Shown piece by piece: positions 26,889 through 35,057 of a DNA stretch of 64,000 nucleotides (position 1 is its first letter; each line of letters opens with the position of its first letter). A program made the position numbers and the translations under genes. The stretch is from Roseivirga sp. UBA6061 (lineage in GTDB: Bacteria; Bacteroidota; Bacteroidia; Cytophagales; Cyclobacteriaceae). Under the pieces are notes generated by a model. It was not told where the DNA came from, did no database searches, and was given only the letters and a program-made list of their open reading frames with translations. The stretch covers positions 75,952 to 139,951 of the forward strand of contig DIYF01000127.1 in NCBI GenBank assembly GCA_002427745.1, read 5' to 3'.

Positions 26889-27581
26889 TCAGCGGTTGGC
26901 CAGTGCCCGGGCGATAGCTTTTTGCGCCAGAGGTTCCATAATATCATAGCCCGCCTTGTTCGGGTGAACGCCATCATCACCCAATGATTTCTTTAAACCA
27001 TCCCGGCTATCGGCCATGGCCGTGAAGTAGTCCAGGTAAACCATATCGTTTTCTTCAGCGTATTTCTTAATCATCGCGTTCAGCCTGACGATTTTCTGTG
27101 CCGGTTGCAGCCCCGGTTTCCAGGGGTAATCATACACGGGAAGCACGGAAGAGAGCACTACCTGTATACCATTGGCCCGGGCCAGCTCAGCCATGGACTT
27201 CAGGTTGCCGAAGATCATTTCCAGTGTCATGGGGCCTGTATTTCCGGCAATGTCGTTGGTGCCTGCCAGAATCACCACTACTTTGGGCTGAAGGTCAATG
27301 ACATCTGGCCTGAAACGGATTAACATCTGTGGGGTGGTCTGACCACTGATACCCCGTCCGATATAGTCGTTTTTATAAAAGAAGTCAGGGTTCATGGAAA
27401 CCCAGCCTTCGGTGATAGAATTGCCCATAAATACCACCCTTTGTTCATCAGCACCCAGTGCGCTGAGTTTGGCATTGTCAATTTTGTATCGTTCCAGGTT
27501 GGCCCAGTCCTGGGCTTCAGCAGTGTTGATCATAAAGCAGGTGAAAGAGAGAATGGAGGAGATAAGCTTCAAAGCTTTCAT
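26889..27581 (-). CDS. Secreted SGNH/GDSL-family hydrolase
   Basis: 230 residues with a signal peptide (cleavage near AEAQ). All four SGNH blocks are present: GNSITEGW (Ser55), GRGISGQTT, VVILAGTNDI (Asn109) and DDGVHPN (Asp203, His206). Enzymes of this type in glycan loci are acyl esterases, for example deacetylases. It is the first gene of the run leading into the 7TM regulator, 107 bases before it, and may have its own promoter. Its substrate is not known; esters on the same glucan are the simplest guess. Confidence 0.9.
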   Translation of the reverse strand: MKALKLISSILSFTCFMINTAEAQDWANLERYKIDNAKLSALGADEQRVVFMGNSITEGWVSMNPDFFYKNDYIGRGISGQTTPQMLIRFRPDVIDLQPKVVVILAGTNDIAGNTGPMTLEMIFGNLKSMAELARANGIQVVLSSVLPVYDYPWKPGLQPAQKIVRLNAMIKKYAEENDMVYLDYFTAMADSRDGLKKSLGDDGVHPNKAGYDIMEPLAQKAIARALANR

Positions 27582-27710
27582 AATATTGCGCGTTTGTATC
27601 GAAGATAATAAAAGGTGGCGTAAAGTGAGGCTTTGGTTGTGATTGTGAGGACAGGGGCTTTGTACCCCTTGAGAGTCAGAGCCTGCTAGAGAAGTCCCGA
27701 ACTCTTTTCT

Positions 27711-27790
27711 GAGATTCCTTCACTTCCCTTCGGTTGTTCGGAATGACGTTACTATTGGTCATTGCGAGGAAGGAACGACCAAAGCAATCT
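27711..27790. repeat. Inverted-repeat intergenic element
   Basis: Two arms face each other. One contains GAGATTCCTTCACTTCCC and ends GGAATGAC; the other begins GTCATTGCGAGGAAGGAACG and ends GCAATCT. Together they form an imperfect 80-base palindrome. Sequences of the type GTCATTCCGA...GGAATCT and GTCATTGCGAGG...GCAATCT recur between genes in many bacteria as REP-like elements. It has no coding content. Confidence 0.75.
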
Positions 27791-27850
27791 TATGGTCATC
27801 TATGAGTATTATGGATTTAGCTGTTGGCTTGTCAGGTGTTTAATGTGTTA

Positions 27851-30505
27851 TCACTTAAAGAATCGATAGGTCAGCTTGACCAGGAAAGTGTTTTCAGGAC
27901 GCTTGTCAAAGATCTGATTACGGAAGTTATCCCTGAGACTGCCGTCAGCCAGCGCGGTATTGGTGATTCCCTGTGACCAGACCAGAAAGACCTCTGACCC
28001 AGGTATGTATTCATATCGGAGAACAAGGTTAGACCTGAATTGTGCAAACGAGAAGTCCGGATTGCCGAAAGTGTAATCTTCGAGGCCGTCCAGGTTTTCG
28101 TCAATGGAGATCTGACTCATATCGGCAGTGTAGGTGAGTTGGTCGGGTGTATATGTGGCCAGCTGCTCCTGACGAGATTCTGCCAGTGGACTTGAAATGA
28201 AATTGATATTGGTGTGTCTGCCCACTGAGATATAGGGCTCTCCGTAATATTGGATGGAGAAATTGGAGTTGATGGAATAATTAAGTCTGACAGCCATGCT
28301 GAGCGTTTCCTGTTCCAGAATGCCCGTGATATATCGGTTTTGTCCCTGATAGCTTACCTGGCTGATATATTGCAGGCGGTTGTTGATCTCGGTATAGCCG
28401 GGGTTGAGTGAAATATTGAATTGATTCATGGGTTGCCAGGTAATCTCAATACTGTTTTGCAAAAGGTAATAACTGTCGGTTCCCCCGTTTTTGGTCCAGC
28501 CGTTGAGTGAGGCTGAAAGCTGCTTACGACTATCTGTTCCCAGGGCCCACCAAAATCCTGACTGATCTGCCAGAAAAAGCCGGGGGCCACCTCGTAACAG
28601 AGATTTGGAATAAATATGTGGCTGTAAAAAGTAGCCCAGGGTAGCTGTCCAGTTATTGGTAAATGTGCCATTCAGCTCTACATCCCAATCGAAATAGTTG
28701 TGGTTACCTTCGAAGTCCCAGACGAGCCAGTGTTTGTAACCGACCGAGGCATCACGAAAAATACTGAAGGGTTTGAGAGACTGGTAGGTAATACCAAAGT
28801 AATTCTGAATATCATCTGCTTCGCGCAAGAAACCAATGTCGTTCAGCTCCAGTCCGGGGGACCTCCAGGTAAGGCCGGTTTCAAATTTCACATGACCCTG
28901 CCCGGCTTTTCCGAACTTTAAATCTCCTCCATGGCCGCTTAGTGAGGTTTTGTTCGGGTCTACTTCCAAATGGGAGGCATCTTCCCGCTGAAAAAGGTGT
29001 CTTATCGAATTTTGAGTCCTGGTAATGGATTCAGCGGTCCCCTTCACGTTACTTGCCACAAAGCTACCGCCTATATACCAGGTACGGTTGTTCCATTGGT
29101 GTTTAAAGTCAAGGCCGGCACTAATGGCAGATCTATGAAGGAAATCCAGGTCTTCCGTGAGATCACGGAGCGTGGAGGTGAAGATAGCTCCGATATAACT
29201 GTTACGGTGGTTCAGGTCTTTTTGCACCCTGCCCACAAAGTAATTGGTAAGTGGCTCTACCGGTATCTCGCGTGTGTTGCCGTCTTTACTCAACTGAGCG
29301 TATTCTGCTGAGGTGATGCTTTCCATAATGCCAATAGACAAGCCTTTTTTTGTTTTACCGCTGAATTTGGCTGCTCCCAGTATGGTTGTCCGCTCGGCCA
29401 GGCTGGCGTACTCTCCGGGTTCTGTGATGACGCTACCTTGCGGGCTTCTTCCTATTCTCCTGGAGTAAAAGAGGTTATCGCTGCTAAAAGAACCTCCAAT
29501 GACCGGAGCGGAAAAGCGATAATCGAAGATTTCTTTGTTGGCTACAAAAAAGGGCCTTTGTTCTCTGAAGAAGAGTTGGAAACCATCCAGGGCAATGGCG
29601 GCCGGGTCGGCCTCTACCTGTCCAAAATCCGGATTGATGGTGAAATCCAGTGCGAGGTTATTGGTAATGCCAATCTTGCCATCCAGGCCAAAGGAAGTGG
29701 TGGTGATATCTGAATTGCGAAATGGGTTTTCCTGCTCTTTTTCAAAGGTTTTAAGAGAGCCCACCAAGAAGGGTTGAAGCTCAAGTTGCTTTTGCGATTT
29801 GAGGCCATTGAGGCCGGTGAGCCGGCCAAACTCGCTTACCCAGCCGGGAGCATCCAGTGGTACGCGCTGCCAGACGGATTTCTCTTCATTGCGGAAAAAC
29901 CTTCTCCTCAGTTGTAGCCCCCAGGTCTGTTGTGCAGCTTTTCCAAAACGCAGTTGTGTTAAGGGAATCTTCATTTCCGCTGACCAGCCCTCGGAGGTAA
30001 TGGCTGTTTTGACATACCAGATGGGGTTCCAACTGATGTCCTCACCGGCACCGTTTTGTGTAATCACCTTATCACCTTTGACTCCGGCAGCTGTGACGGC
30101 AAAAGAAAAGGCAGAATTCATGTCACGATCGCTGTCGAAGATCACCTCTACCCAGTCACCGTCATTGTCATCTCTGCGCGACATGCGACTGTTGATTTGT
30201 TCAGGGCTACTATCAAGACATAGTATACCCACATAGAGATAGCGATTATCATACAAAATGCTAAACCGGGTCTGTTGAGATGGCGCTGTGTTTTCCGCTG
30301 GAGTGCGTTGGATAAATGAGCCGCTCCAGCTGGCCTGAGACCATATGGACTCAGACAAACTGCCGTCAATTTCCGGCACACTTGCTTGGGTGATTTTATC
30401 GGCTGTATGTATGCGCTTTTTTACAACCGTACCAGCCTGCTGAGCCAGTACCAGGGTGGGAAATAAGAAGAGGGCTGCGACCAGTTTTAGCTTCAGAGAT
30501 GTCAT
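27851..30505 (-). CDS. CBM9-like/DUF5916 outer-membrane protein
   Basis: 884 residues. A signal peptide (LVLAQQ) precedes a family 9 carbohydrate-binding-like sandwich at about 35-220 (ASVPEIDGSLSESIWSQASW, LYVGILCLDSSPEQINSRMSRRDDN). A long DUF5916 region with alternating polar and aromatic strands follows, typical of an outer-membrane beta barrel ending VKLTYRFFK. Such proteins are widespread in Bacteroidetes and not functionally settled; binding or transport of glycans or peptides is possible. It is divergent from a LysR gene across 142 bases, which suggests that the regulator controls it. The sequence is complete. Confidence 0.85.
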   Translation of the reverse strand: MTSLKLKLVAALFLFPTLVLAQQAGTVVKKRIHTADKITQASVPEIDGSLSESIWSQASWSGSFIQRTPAENTAPSQQTRFSILYDNRYLYVGILCLDSSPEQINSRMSRRDDNDGDWVEVIFDSDRDMNSAFSFAVTAAGVKGDKVITQNGAGEDISWNPIWYVKTAITSEGWSAEMKIPLTQLRFGKAAQQTWGLQLRRRFFRNEEKSVWQRVPLDAPGWVSEFGRLTGLNGLKSQKQLELQPFLVGSLKTFEKEQENPFRNSDITTTSFGLDGKIGITNNLALDFTINPDFGQVEADPAAIALDGFQLFFREQRPFFVANKEIFDYRFSAPVIGGSFSSDNLFYSRRIGRSPQGSVITEPGEYASLAERTTILGAAKFSGKTKKGLSIGIMESITSAEYAQLSKDGNTREIPVEPLTNYFVGRVQKDLNHRNSYIGAIFTSTLRDLTEDLDFLHRSAISAGLDFKHQWNNRTWYIGGSFVASNVKGTAESITRTQNSIRHLFQREDASHLEVDPNKTSLSGHGGDLKFGKAGQGHVKFETGLTWRSPGLELNDIGFLREADDIQNYFGITYQSLKPFSIFRDASVGYKHWLVWDFEGNHNYFDWDVELNGTFTNNWTATLGYFLQPHIYSKSLLRGGPRLFLADQSGFWWALGTDSRKQLSASLNGWTKNGGTDSYYLLQNSIEITWQPMNQFNISLNPGYTEINNRLQYISQVSYQGQNRYITGILEQETLSMAVRLNYSINSNFSIQYYGEPYISVGRHTNINFISSPLAESRQEQLATYTPDQLTYTADMSQISIDENLDGLEDYTFGNPDFSFAQFRSNLVLRYEYIPGSEVFLVWSQGITNTALADGSLRDNFRNQIFDKRPENTFLVKLTYRFFK

Positions 30506-30635
30506 GGCGAATCCGGTTTTATGAAAATGATGTCACAAAACTGGAGCAGACCTTCAGTCTTTGCCAGAAAGCTGATTGAATGGTTTTGAGGGGGCTGACT
30601 GAATTTTTTTCAGAATCGCCTATCTAATAGTTAAT

Positions 30636-30643
30636 TACCTTTG
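30636..30643 (+). promoter_or_regulatory. TAnnTTTG -7 box before lysR-type gene
   Basis: TACCTTTG matches the Bacteroidetes -7 consensus and ends 4 bases before the ATG. If used, the transcript would be leaderless or nearly so. No clear -33 TTTG is visible at the expected distance, so this is weak. Confidence 0.3.
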
Positions 30644-30647
30644 AGTC

Positions 30648-31535
30648 ATGGAATTGAAGTATTTCAGGTTGATCAAAACCATTGCCGAGGAAGGGAATAT
30701 CGCCAACTCTTCAGAGAGGCTTTTTCTTACCCAGTCTGCGCTGAGCCATCAGCTGCGGGACCTGGAAGAGCGCCTGGGTTTTAAGGTGTTTCATAGAACT
30801 CGTAACAAATGGGTACTGACTGAAGAGGGGGAGGAACTCCATAAGCTGGCCAACACCTTGCTCAGGTCGATAGAAGAGGGCTTTCAGAATATTCAGCAGA
30901 TTAAGGAAGGCTCCAAAGGTACCATCAGGCTGAGTGCTGAGTGTCACTCTTTCTTCCATGACCTGCCGGCATTTGTACAGAAAATGGCGGTACTCTATCC
31001 GGAGATTCAGGTAGACCTGAGCCTGGGCGCTACGCATCAGACCATTTCACAATTACTGTCAGATGAGCTGGATATTGCTATCGTTACTACCGAACCTGCC
31101 AGTGACCTGCTAACGAGTATCGAGGTGTTCAGAGATGAGATTTTTGCGCTGATGCATGTGGAATACCCGCTTCATGACCTGGATTATCTGGACGCCAGCC
31201 ATTTCTCAGATATGCATCTGATTATCAATTCCTTTCCCATGGAGAATGTATCGGTGCATGAGCATTTTCTCAAGCCCAACCGGATTACACCCCGTAAGAT
31301 TTCTGCTATTCCGTTTACGGAGGTTTCGCTGCAAATGGTAAGGGCCAATATGGGCGTGATGTGCCTGCCCAAGTGGACGCTGAATTCATTCAAATTGCCA
31401 GAGGATTTAGTCTTTAAACGCATAGGGAAGTATGGTTTGAGACGAACGCATTATCTGGTGGTAAAGGAGGAGAATCGGAATAAAAAGCACTTTGAGGCGT
31501 TTATCTCAAATTTTCAGGAGGAGTTTGTTGGATGA
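30648..31535 (+). CDS. LysR-family transcriptional regulator
   Basis: 295 residues, normal length. The N-terminal winged helix-turn-helix is clear: MELKYFRLIKTIAEEGNIAN, then SERLFLTQSALSHQLRDLEE and FKVFHRTRNKWVLTEEG. The C-terminal 200 residues form the two-lobe effector-binding domain (GTIRLSAECHSFFHDLPAFV, LDIAIVTTEPAS). It reads away from the DUF5916 gene, the classic LysR arrangement, so that gene is the most likely target. The effector is unknown. Confidence 0.93.
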   Translation: MELKYFRLIKTIAEEGNIANSSERLFLTQSALSHQLRDLEERLGFKVFHRTRNKWVLTEEGEELHKLANTLLRSIEEGFQNIQQIKEGSKGTIRLSAECHSFFHDLPAFVQKMAVLYPEIQVDLSLGATHQTISQLLSDELDIAIVTTEPASDLLTSIEVFRDEIFALMHVEYPLHDLDYLDASHFSDMHLIINSFPMENVSVHEHFLKPNRITPRKISAIPFTEVSLQMVRANMGVMCLPKWTLNSFKLPEDLVFKRIGKYGLRRTHYLVVKEENRNKKHFEAFISNFQEEFVG

Positions 31536-31568
31536 TTAAAAAGACAATTCCGATATGAGGTACCTGTC

Positions 31569-31600
31569 TTTCTTTTCTTTGTCTGCACAAAGAAAAGAAA
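31569..31600. repeat. Perfect 14-bp inverted repeat
   Basis: TTTCTTTTCTTTGT (31569-31582) pairs exactly with 31587-31600 around a CTGC loop, 33 bases after the LysR stop codon. It could help to end transcription, though no T run follows. Similar AAAGAAAAGAAA hairpins are scattered in many genomes, so a dispersed repeat is possible. Confidence 0.75.
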
Positions 31601-31813
31601 CTAAAGAAATGCCTCCGAAAACACCAAATCCAAGTCTGGTTTTTGCCGCACATGGCCAGCGCGTACCAAATCCAACCTGCCTTGTATTTCGCGCAGTTTT
31701 CGGATTATCCGCCCCCCTTTATGACCAAAGGGTGGAAGTTCCTTACCAAATCTGGTTACTGGGAAATAGTGCCTTTGATATCGCCCGGGACTAGTTTTTT
31801 GCCTGCTTTATTT

Positions 31814-31860
31814 ATCAATCTGATCCTAAGCCTCCCAAACCTTAAGCTCTTTTCTCTTTT
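31814..31860 (-). pseudogene. Degraded copy of the 3' end of the ABM monooxygenase gene
   Basis: This segment matches the 3' end of the gene at 32734-33120 (bases about 32734-32781), including the codons for KELKV. One base is missing, so the frame shifts and meets an early stop. Only about 47 bases survive. It indicates an old local duplication or deletion on this side of the cREC gene pair. Confidence 0.6.
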
Positions 31861-32073
31861 GGGGAATCAATATATTAGTGAACGATACCATAGGTTTTTT
31901 GTCTGGAATAGTGGTGACTTTTGGTTAAATGGGTAAAGTACCTAGTAACGAAAAAACTACCTTAACAGCAAGGTTGCCCCTGCGCTGAAAGCTCATCGCA
32001 ATGGCTGTATTGACTTGGCAATTTTTGCTGATGAACAATTTTACTTTTGTCCCGAGATGAACTCTCGTTAGGT

Positions 32074-32376
32074 TTATTTAATCCACAACTTCCATATGTC
32101 GATGAAAGTCAGTGTCATGGCTGCAAGTGATAGGAATATGCTTAGAAAACTAAGGGCTCTGTTTTCCTTTTTGATTAATGAAACGGAGCTAGCTATAAGG
32201 GCAAGAACTCCTAAAATGACATAGTTGTACCTATCCAAATAATTGAGAACTATTAGACTTTGACTCTTTCCGGTTGCCAGATTATAGGAAAGTGCGAGAT
32301 CATAATTGATTTTAAAGGCAATTATGATACAACCAAGACTCAGCAGAACAGATATGTGATATAGTTTTATGGACAT
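32074..32376 (-). CDS. Small membrane protein, unknown function
   Basis: 100 residues with three hydrophobic helices (YHISVLLSLGCIIIAFKI, YVILGVLALIASSVSLI, ALSFLSIFLSLAAMTLTFI). No family was recognised. The start lies one base after the stop of the cREC gene, so it is the last gene of a three-gene run. Base composition is richer in A/T than the surroundings. It could be an accessory anchor for the cytosolic cREC protein, but nothing in the sequence proves this. Confidence 0.6.
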   Translation of the reverse strand: MSIKLYHISVLLSLGCIIIAFKINYDLALSYNLATGKSQSLIVLNYLDRYNYVILGVLALIASSVSLIKKENRALSFLSIFLSLAAMTLTFIDIWKLWIK

Positions 32377-32377
32377 G

Positions 32378-32734
32378 TCAAGACAATCTGCTCTTTTTCA
32401 AATACTCAATATAGTTGTTCAGCAATCCCCGGATTTGCTCTGCGGCTACAGGGTTGGCTGAATGTACATGGAATTTTAAATCCGAAAGGTCCAGGCCGGA
32501 TTCATAAACCAGCCATTTGGCTGCAGCATAGCCATCAGGGGCCAGGTTACCGTCCTTGTCGAGTCCGAGGTCATTGTCAAAACTGATAAGTTCAGGCAGG
32601 CCGTTCTTTTTGATATACTGTACAAATTCAGCGTAAGACCGTACCAGATCAAACTCCGGGACTTGCCCGGCAGGGTAGATCATATCCACCGTTCGAATAT
32701 CATCCAGGAATAGTTTTTTAGCAGAGTTGTTCAT
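32378..32734 (-). CDS. cREC-type (cyclic-phosphate processing receiver-like) protein
   Basis: 118 residues. The opening KKLFLDDIRTVD carries the paired acidic residues of receiver folds; SFDNDLGLDKDG and the distinctive HVHSANPVAAEQIRGLLNNY mark the cREC branch. This branch is predicted to act on cyclic phosphate ends of RNA or nucleotides rather than in phosphorelay. The start overlaps the stop of the ABM gene by one base (TGATG), indicating coupled translation. The physiological partner is unknown. Confidence 0.75.
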   Translation of the reverse strand: MNNSAKKLFLDDIRTVDMIYPAGQVPEFDLVRSYAEFVQYIKKNGLPELISFDNDLGLDKDGNLAPDGYAAAKWLVYESGLDLSDLKFHVHSANPVAAEQIRGLLNNYIEYLKKSRLS

Positions 32735-33120
32735 CAGTCTGATCCCAGGCCTCCCAAAACCTTGAGCTCTTTTCCTTTTTGAGGAGGTCCGTCCAGCAGA
32801 GGCATGGCCGTACCTATCAATGCTCTTACGTCAGGGTTTTTTAAGGAAGCATCATGATCAGCCTTTGTTTCCCATACTTCCGTAATCCAAAGCAGGCTGT
32901 TATCTTCTGCATCCAGGCTCACTACATAGGAAATGCAGCCCTTTGCTTTTGAAACCATTTCTGAAGCCCTGAGCAGTATTTTACCAAGTTCTTCTGCCTT
33001 ACCTTCTTTCGCTCTGAGACTGGCGATCAGGCCGTATTTGGTGTCAGTCATATCAGTACTTTGTGCTTGTGTATGGAAACATACGAGGAGAAAGAGGCAG
33101 AGTATGATGGTCTTCTTCAT
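32734..33120 (-). CDS. Exported antibiotic-biosynthesis-monooxygenase (ABM/YgiN-like) domain protein
   Basis: 128 residues from ATG 33120; the frame extends upstream, but that part overlaps the divergent gene and has no signal-like sequence. MKKTIILCLFLLVCFHTQAQ is a good signal peptide. The rest is a single dimeric alpha+beta barrel (YGLIASLRAKEGKAEELGKI, GCISYVVSLDAEDNSLLWITEVWETKADHDASL). Such domains act as monooxygenases or quinone-related enzymes; export is less common. A decayed copy of its 3' end lies about 900 bases away, at 31814-31860. Confidence 0.82.
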   Translation of the reverse strand: MKKTIILCLFLLVCFHTQAQSTDMTDTKYGLIASLRAKEGKAEELGKILLRASEMVSKAKGCISYVVSLDAEDNSLLWITEVWETKADHDASLKNPDVRALIGTAMPLLDGPPQKGKELKVLGGLGSD

Positions 33121-33235
33121 TTTTTGTTTAAGTCTGATGGCAATATGCAGAATATCTGAAGACCCTATACCATTATTAGGAACTGTCGGCTTTTTGCCCG
33201 TTCTTTTATTCCTACATATAAACCGAATGATACTC

Positions 33236-33664
33236 ATGAAAAACAGCCTGCCTTCAGCGAAAGCCCTATTTTCCATATGTCTTATGTGTGTAGCCATGCT
33301 GACTGCCTGCGACCACAGTGAAGGACATTCAGAAAATGATTCAGATAAGGTGATTCCTGCAAAACAGTTACGTCATGTTGTACTCTTCAAGTTTAAGGAA
33401 GATGCTGATCCTGCGGCCATTAAAAGGGCTGAGGACGCCTTTATGGCACTGCCCGATAAAATTCCTGAGATCAAAGATTTTGAGTGGGGATTAAATAACA
33501 GCCCTGAGGGATTGGAAAAGGGTTTTACCCATTGCTACTTCCTTACCTTTGACAGTGAGGAAGGCAGAGCCGTTTATCTGCCTCACCCTGATCATAAAGC
33601 TTTTGGTAAGCTTCTGGATGGCATCCTTGATGATGTGCTGGTAGTGGATTACTGGAACAAGTAA
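33236..33664 (+). CDS. Lipoprotein with Dabb (stress-responsive alpha/beta-barrel) domain
   Basis: 142 residues from ATG 33236 (ATG 33227 is also possible). The signal peptide ends with lipobox MLTA-C. The remaining part is one Dabb barrel: LRHVVLFKFKEDADPAAIKRA, FEWGLNNSPEGLEKGFTHCY, FLTFDSEEGRAVYLPHPDHKAF. It is transcribed divergently from the ABM gene, another dimeric ferredoxin-like barrel, so the two may share a promoter region and stress response. It converges with the next gene, with only 8 bases between stops. Confidence 0.85.
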   Translation: MKNSLPSAKALFSICLMCVAMLTACDHSEGHSENDSDKVIPAKQLRHVVLFKFKEDADPAAIKRAEDAFMALPDKIPEIKDFEWGLNNSPEGLEKGFTHCYFLTFDSEEGRAVYLPHPDHKAFGKLLDGILDDVLVVDYWNK

Positions 33665-33672
33665 TACCGGCT

Positions 33673-34587
33673 TTATCTGCGCGGAAGGATGTCGCCAATA
33701 CCATAGACATTGCCTGTAGCATAGATATCCGTCTTATGCACCTGCTCTTTACTTCCCAGTAATTCCATGGTTACGGTTGGAGGGTCACCCGCCTGTACAC
33801 TTTTGAGGTCTATACAAATGTCTTTGTTGGGAAGGTTGATAGAGGCAAAAGGGGTGAGGTCGAGTACAGAAACTGTATCGGGCAGAAAACCGGCCAGTTC
33901 CGGATGAAAATCCCCGGGTATTTGCTTTGCATAGGGGTTATCACCTTTTGGTTCTTTGCAGGTGCCGAAAATGATGTTCTGGTGAAAGTCCAACAGCCGG
34001 TCAATTTTCGGGAGACCGCCATGAGCATCCAGTGTATTGGCCATAAGTTTATCAGGAAACAGAGGGGCGTAATGCACCATGACAGGAGCTGCCTGAGCAG
34101 CTTCAGTTGTATCAAAACAGCATAAAAGCAGCGGAAACCCTGGAAAATGGCTGTTGAAGAAATCAATAAAGTCATTACCGATTTCCGGAATTTTGTGTTG
34201 CGGAATCTGGCTTAGGGCAGAGGCCAGCCCATCAGCTGTAAGGTGATTCAGGATGGCGATATGGTATACGCCCATTTCCACCACATAATTAGGTCGGTCC
34301 TTAGCCGGCTCATCGCCCATCCACATCATCGTGTTTTCAGGTGTAGGATCAAGGTACTCATAGAGCTCAGTAAGAAGATCCACATGCCCGGTGGTATCTA
34401 TCAGGTGTTCCGGTTTTATAGCCGCCCTGGATGGTATATGTAGCAGCATGCAGTTTGGCTCCTTTGAGAGATTCCTGACCCGGTTCTGATAAGCCAGCAC
34501 ATGTCGATAGCCATACTCGGGGTGGTCAATGTCCCAAACACCTATGTGGGTACAATCCAGAATTGATTTTGATATAGTAATGCACAT
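33673..34587 (-). CDS. Conserved-looking protein of unknown function
   Basis: 304 residues, no signal peptide or membrane helix, so probably cytosolic. I do not recognise a family. The sequence is rich in aromatic and His residues with a mixed alpha/beta look (MMWMGDEPAKDRPNYVVEMG, FFNSHFPGFPLLLCCFDTTE, FHQNIIFGTCKEPKGDNPYA). The end IYATGNVYGIGDILPRR is Gly-rich. It lies 21 bases downstream of the phosphatase-like gene and probably shares its transcript. Confidence 0.7.
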   Translation of the reverse strand: MCITISKSILDCTHIGVWDIDHPEYGYRHVLAYQNRVRNLSKEPNCMLLHIPSRAAIKPEHLIDTTGHVDLLTELYEYLDPTPENTMMWMGDEPAKDRPNYVVEMGVYHIAILNHLTADGLASALSQIPQHKIPEIGNDFIDFFNSHFPGFPLLLCCFDTTEAAQAAPVMVHYAPLFPDKLMANTLDAHGGLPKIDRLLDFHQNIIFGTCKEPKGDNPYAKQIPGDFHPELAGFLPDTVSVLDLTPFASINLPNKDICIDLKSVQAGDPPTVTMELLGSKEQVHKTDIYATGNVYGIGDILPRR

Positions 34588-34608
34588 TAGGGTAGACGCG
34601 GTTTCTGT

Positions 34609-35037
34609 TTAGCCATTCCTGTCCATAAAATCAGTCCAGGTTTCATTGGGTTGCCAAATCTCTTCCATGGCTTGTCTGGCCTGGTCTCTGTCATGCCCCA
34701 GAACTTTAGTCCGGTACATAAACACAAAGCTGGAAACCCGCCAGTTGAGAGCGCAGTGAATATGGACGCCTTTTTCGCTATGTAAGTCCATCAGGGATGA
34801 AAAGAGGACAAACTGCTCATCTTTCGGGTCTTCCCAGACTACAGGTATATGCACGTAATTCATGCCATTTTCAGAGACCAGGCGACCTTCATCAGCCAGG
34901 GCACCTTTAGAGTCCGGCATAGCCAGGTTAATAACAGTTTCTACACCCAGGGCTTTGATCTGGGCGAACTCTTCCGGTTCAGGCTGACCAGAGGTGTGGA
35001 TATGGTCTGTGATTTTGCGGTAGTTGATGATTTTCAT
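34609..35037 (-). CDS. Dual-specificity/tyrosine phosphatase-like protein with short P-loop
   Basis: 142 residues from ATG 35037; upstream in-frame codons overlap the preceding gene. Features are YRKITDHIHTSGQPEPEEF, ALGVETVINLAMPD and the P-loop VHIHCALNWRVS with Cys95 and Arg100. The spacing is Cys-x4-Arg, one residue shorter than the classical Cys-x5-Arg. Related small bacterial proteins share this shortened loop. It is likely a cytosolic phosphatase or phosphate-binding protein; activity is uncertain because of the loop. Confidence 0.78.
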   Translation of the reverse strand: MKIINYRKITDHIHTSGQPEPEEFAQIKALGVETVINLAMPDSKGALADEGRLVSENGMNYVHIPVVWEDPKDEQFVLFSSLMDLHSEKGVHIHCALNWRVSSFVFMYRTKVLGHDRDQARQAMEEIWQPNETWTDFMDRNG

Positions 35038-35057
35038 AGCACTTAAAAGATGAGGGG

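Larger units (their letters stand above)
8376..27581 (-). other. Predicted beta-1,2-glucan polysaccharide utilization locus
   Basis: Twelve consecutive genes on one strand with very short spacers. Their order of transcription is SGNH esterase, 7TM/zinc-ribbon regulator, SusC, SusD, double-LamG lipoprotein, two GH144 enzymes, alpha/beta-hydrolase, GH3, sulfatase, EEP-type hydrolase and TauE/SafE transporter. SusC/SusD define a polysaccharide utilization locus. GH144 with GH3 is the enzyme pair known from Bacteroidetes beta-1,2-glucan systems. The outer limits are inferred from strand and spacing; the last three genes and the SGNH gene are the least certain members. Confidence 0.75.
31536..32073. 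other. Gene-free stretch with hairpin and decayed sequence
   Basis: The 538 bases after the lysR-type gene hold no convincing gene. Contents are a perfect 14-bp inverted repeat at 31569-31600, a degraded copy of the 3' end of the neighbouring monooxygenase gene at 31814-31860 and otherwise AT-rich sequence. A plus-strand open frame at 31555-31794 has no family resemblance or ribosome binding site and is not called. Confidence 0.7.

Noticed and set aside
31555..31794. Open frame of 79 codons on the plus strand after the LysR gene
   Set aside because: It runs through a hairpin and low-complexity sequence, and has no protein-like pattern.
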